52,652 bases of DNA from Comamonadaceae bacterium (GTDB lineage: Bacteria; Pseudomonadota; Gammaproteobacteria; Burkholderiales; Burkholderiaceae_C): positions 1-52,652 of the forward strand of contig JAIXPL010000085.1 in assembly GCA_027486255.1 (NCBI GenBank). The letters are read 5' to 3'. Below are positions 51,712 through 52,652 of this stretch, one piece after another; positions within the stretch are counted from its first letter, which is position 1; every line of letters begins with the position of its first letter. Under the pieces are notes generated by a model. It was not told the DNA's origin and did no database searches. It saw only the letters and a program-made list of their open reading frames with translations. The position numbers were made by a program, and so were the translations under genes.

Positions 51712-52652
51712 ATGAGTCAAGCGCCCGCAGGCCTGAGCTACGCCGAATTCCACCGCCAATCAGTCGAGCAGCCCGAGGTGTTCTGGGCCGAGCAGGCCAA
51801 GCTCATTGACTGGTTCACCCCGCCCCAGCGCATGTGCAACTGGGACAACCCGCCCTTTGCGAAGTGGTTTGAGGGTGGCACCACCAACCTGTGCCACAAC
51901 GCGGTGGACCGGCACCTCCAGGCCCGCGCCAGCCAGCCCGCGCTGATCGCCGTCTCCACCGAGACCTGCACCGAGAAGGTCTACAGCTTTGCCGAACTGC
52001 ACCAGGAGGTGCAGAGCATGGCCGCCAGCCTGCGGGCCCTGGGTGTGCAAAAGGGCGACCGTGTGCTGATCTACATGCCCATGATCGCCGAGGCCTGCTT
52101 TGCCATGCTGGCCTGCGCCCGCATCGGCGCCATTCATTGCGTGGTGTTCGGCGGCTTTGCCAGCGGGTCGCTCGCCTCGCGCATCGAGGACGCCGAGCCC
52201 AAGGTCATTGTGAGTGCCGACGGGGGCTCGCGCGGCGGCAAGGGCATCCCGTACAAGCCGCTGCTGGACGAGGCCATTCGCCTGTCGGCCCACAAGCCCT
52301 CGGCCGTGGTCCTTGCCGACCGCAAGCTCGCCGCCATGGACCTGGTGGCCGGCCGCGACCACCTCTGGGCTGACCTGCGCGCCCAGCACCTGAACGCCCA
52401 GGTGCCCTGCGAGGTGATGGACAGCACCGACATCAGCTACACCATCTACACCAGCGGCACCACCGGCAAGCCCAAGGGCGTGCAGCGCGACACCGGTGGC
52501 TACACCGTGGCCCTGGCCGCTTCGATGAAGCACATCTTTGATGGCCGTGCCGGTGAGACTTTCTTCTCCACCAGCGACATTGGCTGGGTGGTGGGCCACA
52601 GCTACATCATCTACGGCCCGCTGATCGCCGGCATGGCCACCATCATGTATGA
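51712..52652 (+). CDS. prpE: Propionate--CoA ligase (PrpE-like), 5' part; runs off the window
   Basis: 313 N-terminal residues of an acyl-CoA synthetase of the acetyl/propionyl group. The ACAS N-terminal domain is SYAEFHRQSVEQPEVFWAEQ, followed by VFGGFASGSLASRIEDAEPK and the AMP-binding motif YTSGTTGKPKGVQRD. The VQRD and DIGWVVGHSYIIYGPL blocks favour PrpE over acetyl-CoA synthetase. The ATG has GGAG 6 bases upstream. It probably activates propionate (or 3-hydroxypropionate/acrylate) to the CoA ester, matching acuI 39 bases upstream. Confidence 0.9.
   Translation, partial: MSQAPAGLSYAEFHRQSVEQPEVFWAEQAKLIDWFTPPQRMCNWDNPPFAKWFEGGTTNLCHNAVDRHLQARASQPALIAVSTETCTEKVYSFAELHQEVQSMAASLRALGVQKGDRVLIYMPMIAEACFAMLACARIGAIHCVVFGGFASGSLASRIEDAEPKVIVSADGGSRGGKGIPYKPLLDEAIRLSAHKPSAVVLADRKLAAMDLVAGRDHLWADLRAQHLNAQVPCEVMDSTDISYTIYTSGTTGKPKGVQRDTGGYTVALAASMKHIFDGRAGETFFSTSDIGWVVGHSYIIYGPLIAGMATIMY

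Overview
The window is a high-GC chromosomal stretch of a betaproteobacterium, most likely Burkholderiales and close to Comamonadaceae. The reasons are the strong G/C third-position bias, several orphan Bug/TctC-type substrate-binding proteins, the hom-thrC-mobB-moeA-moaD-moaE order, and a lysine/alanine-repeat SWIB protein. No phage, IS element, CRISPR array, rRNA or tRNA was seen. Both ends cut genes: homoserine dehydrogenase at the left and a propionate--CoA ligase-like gene at the right.

Layout. 1-4634 (+): the end of hom, then thrC, then molybdenum-cofactor genes mobB, moeA, moaD, moaE, with start/stop overlaps at three of the junctions, closed by a bidirectional terminator shared with ahpF. 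4694-8093 (-): ahpF, ahpC (GTG start, perfect inverted repeat at its promoter) and a LysR regulator. 8215-11541 (+): a divergent catabolic operon of an amidohydrolase-family decarboxylase, a TctC binding protein and a PhzS-like flavin monooxygenase, ended by a strong terminator. 11627-16016: a conserved hypothetical, clpB behind a sigma-32 type promoter, and a CbpA-type DnaJ. 16115-20946: a CAP-domain protein and an AraC regulator, divergent from an MFS transporter and a ThDP enzyme.

20954-28686 (-) is a seven-gene catabolic operon headed by a TetR regulator: TctC, Gfo/Idh dehydrogenase, DUF993 aldolase-like protein, second TctC, SDR, HIBADH-like dehydrogenase and TIM-barrel isomerase. Two copies of one 23-bp sequence, TTAGTTAACT-N5-GTGAATTC, lie in opposite orientation in front of tetR and in front of the operon. 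They are the best candidate TetR operators.

28868-31406 (-): a histone-like SWIB protein, a TSUP exporter, a 6S RNA candidate, zapA and a ZapB-like coiled-coil protein. 31444-37181 (+): a cobalamin-riboswitch-controlled B12 uptake operon (btuB, two BtuF-like proteins of which one lacks a signal peptide, btuC, btuD). 37206-43398: nth, an aminotransferase, an LTA-synthase-like sulfatase-fold protein, a universal stress protein, a GloB-like hydrolase and a cysteine hydrolase.

43408-50013 (-) is a tight six-gene envelope operon: UDP-glucuronate 4-epimerase-like, ugd, flippase-like membrane protein, polyprenyl-phosphate GT2, ArnT-like GT39 and PAP2 phosphatase. Together they suggest a uronic-acid (galacturonate) decoration pathway for lipid A or another envelope glycan. 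The window ends with a small membrane protein, acuI and a propionyl-CoA synthetase start, pointing to acrylate/propionate assimilation.
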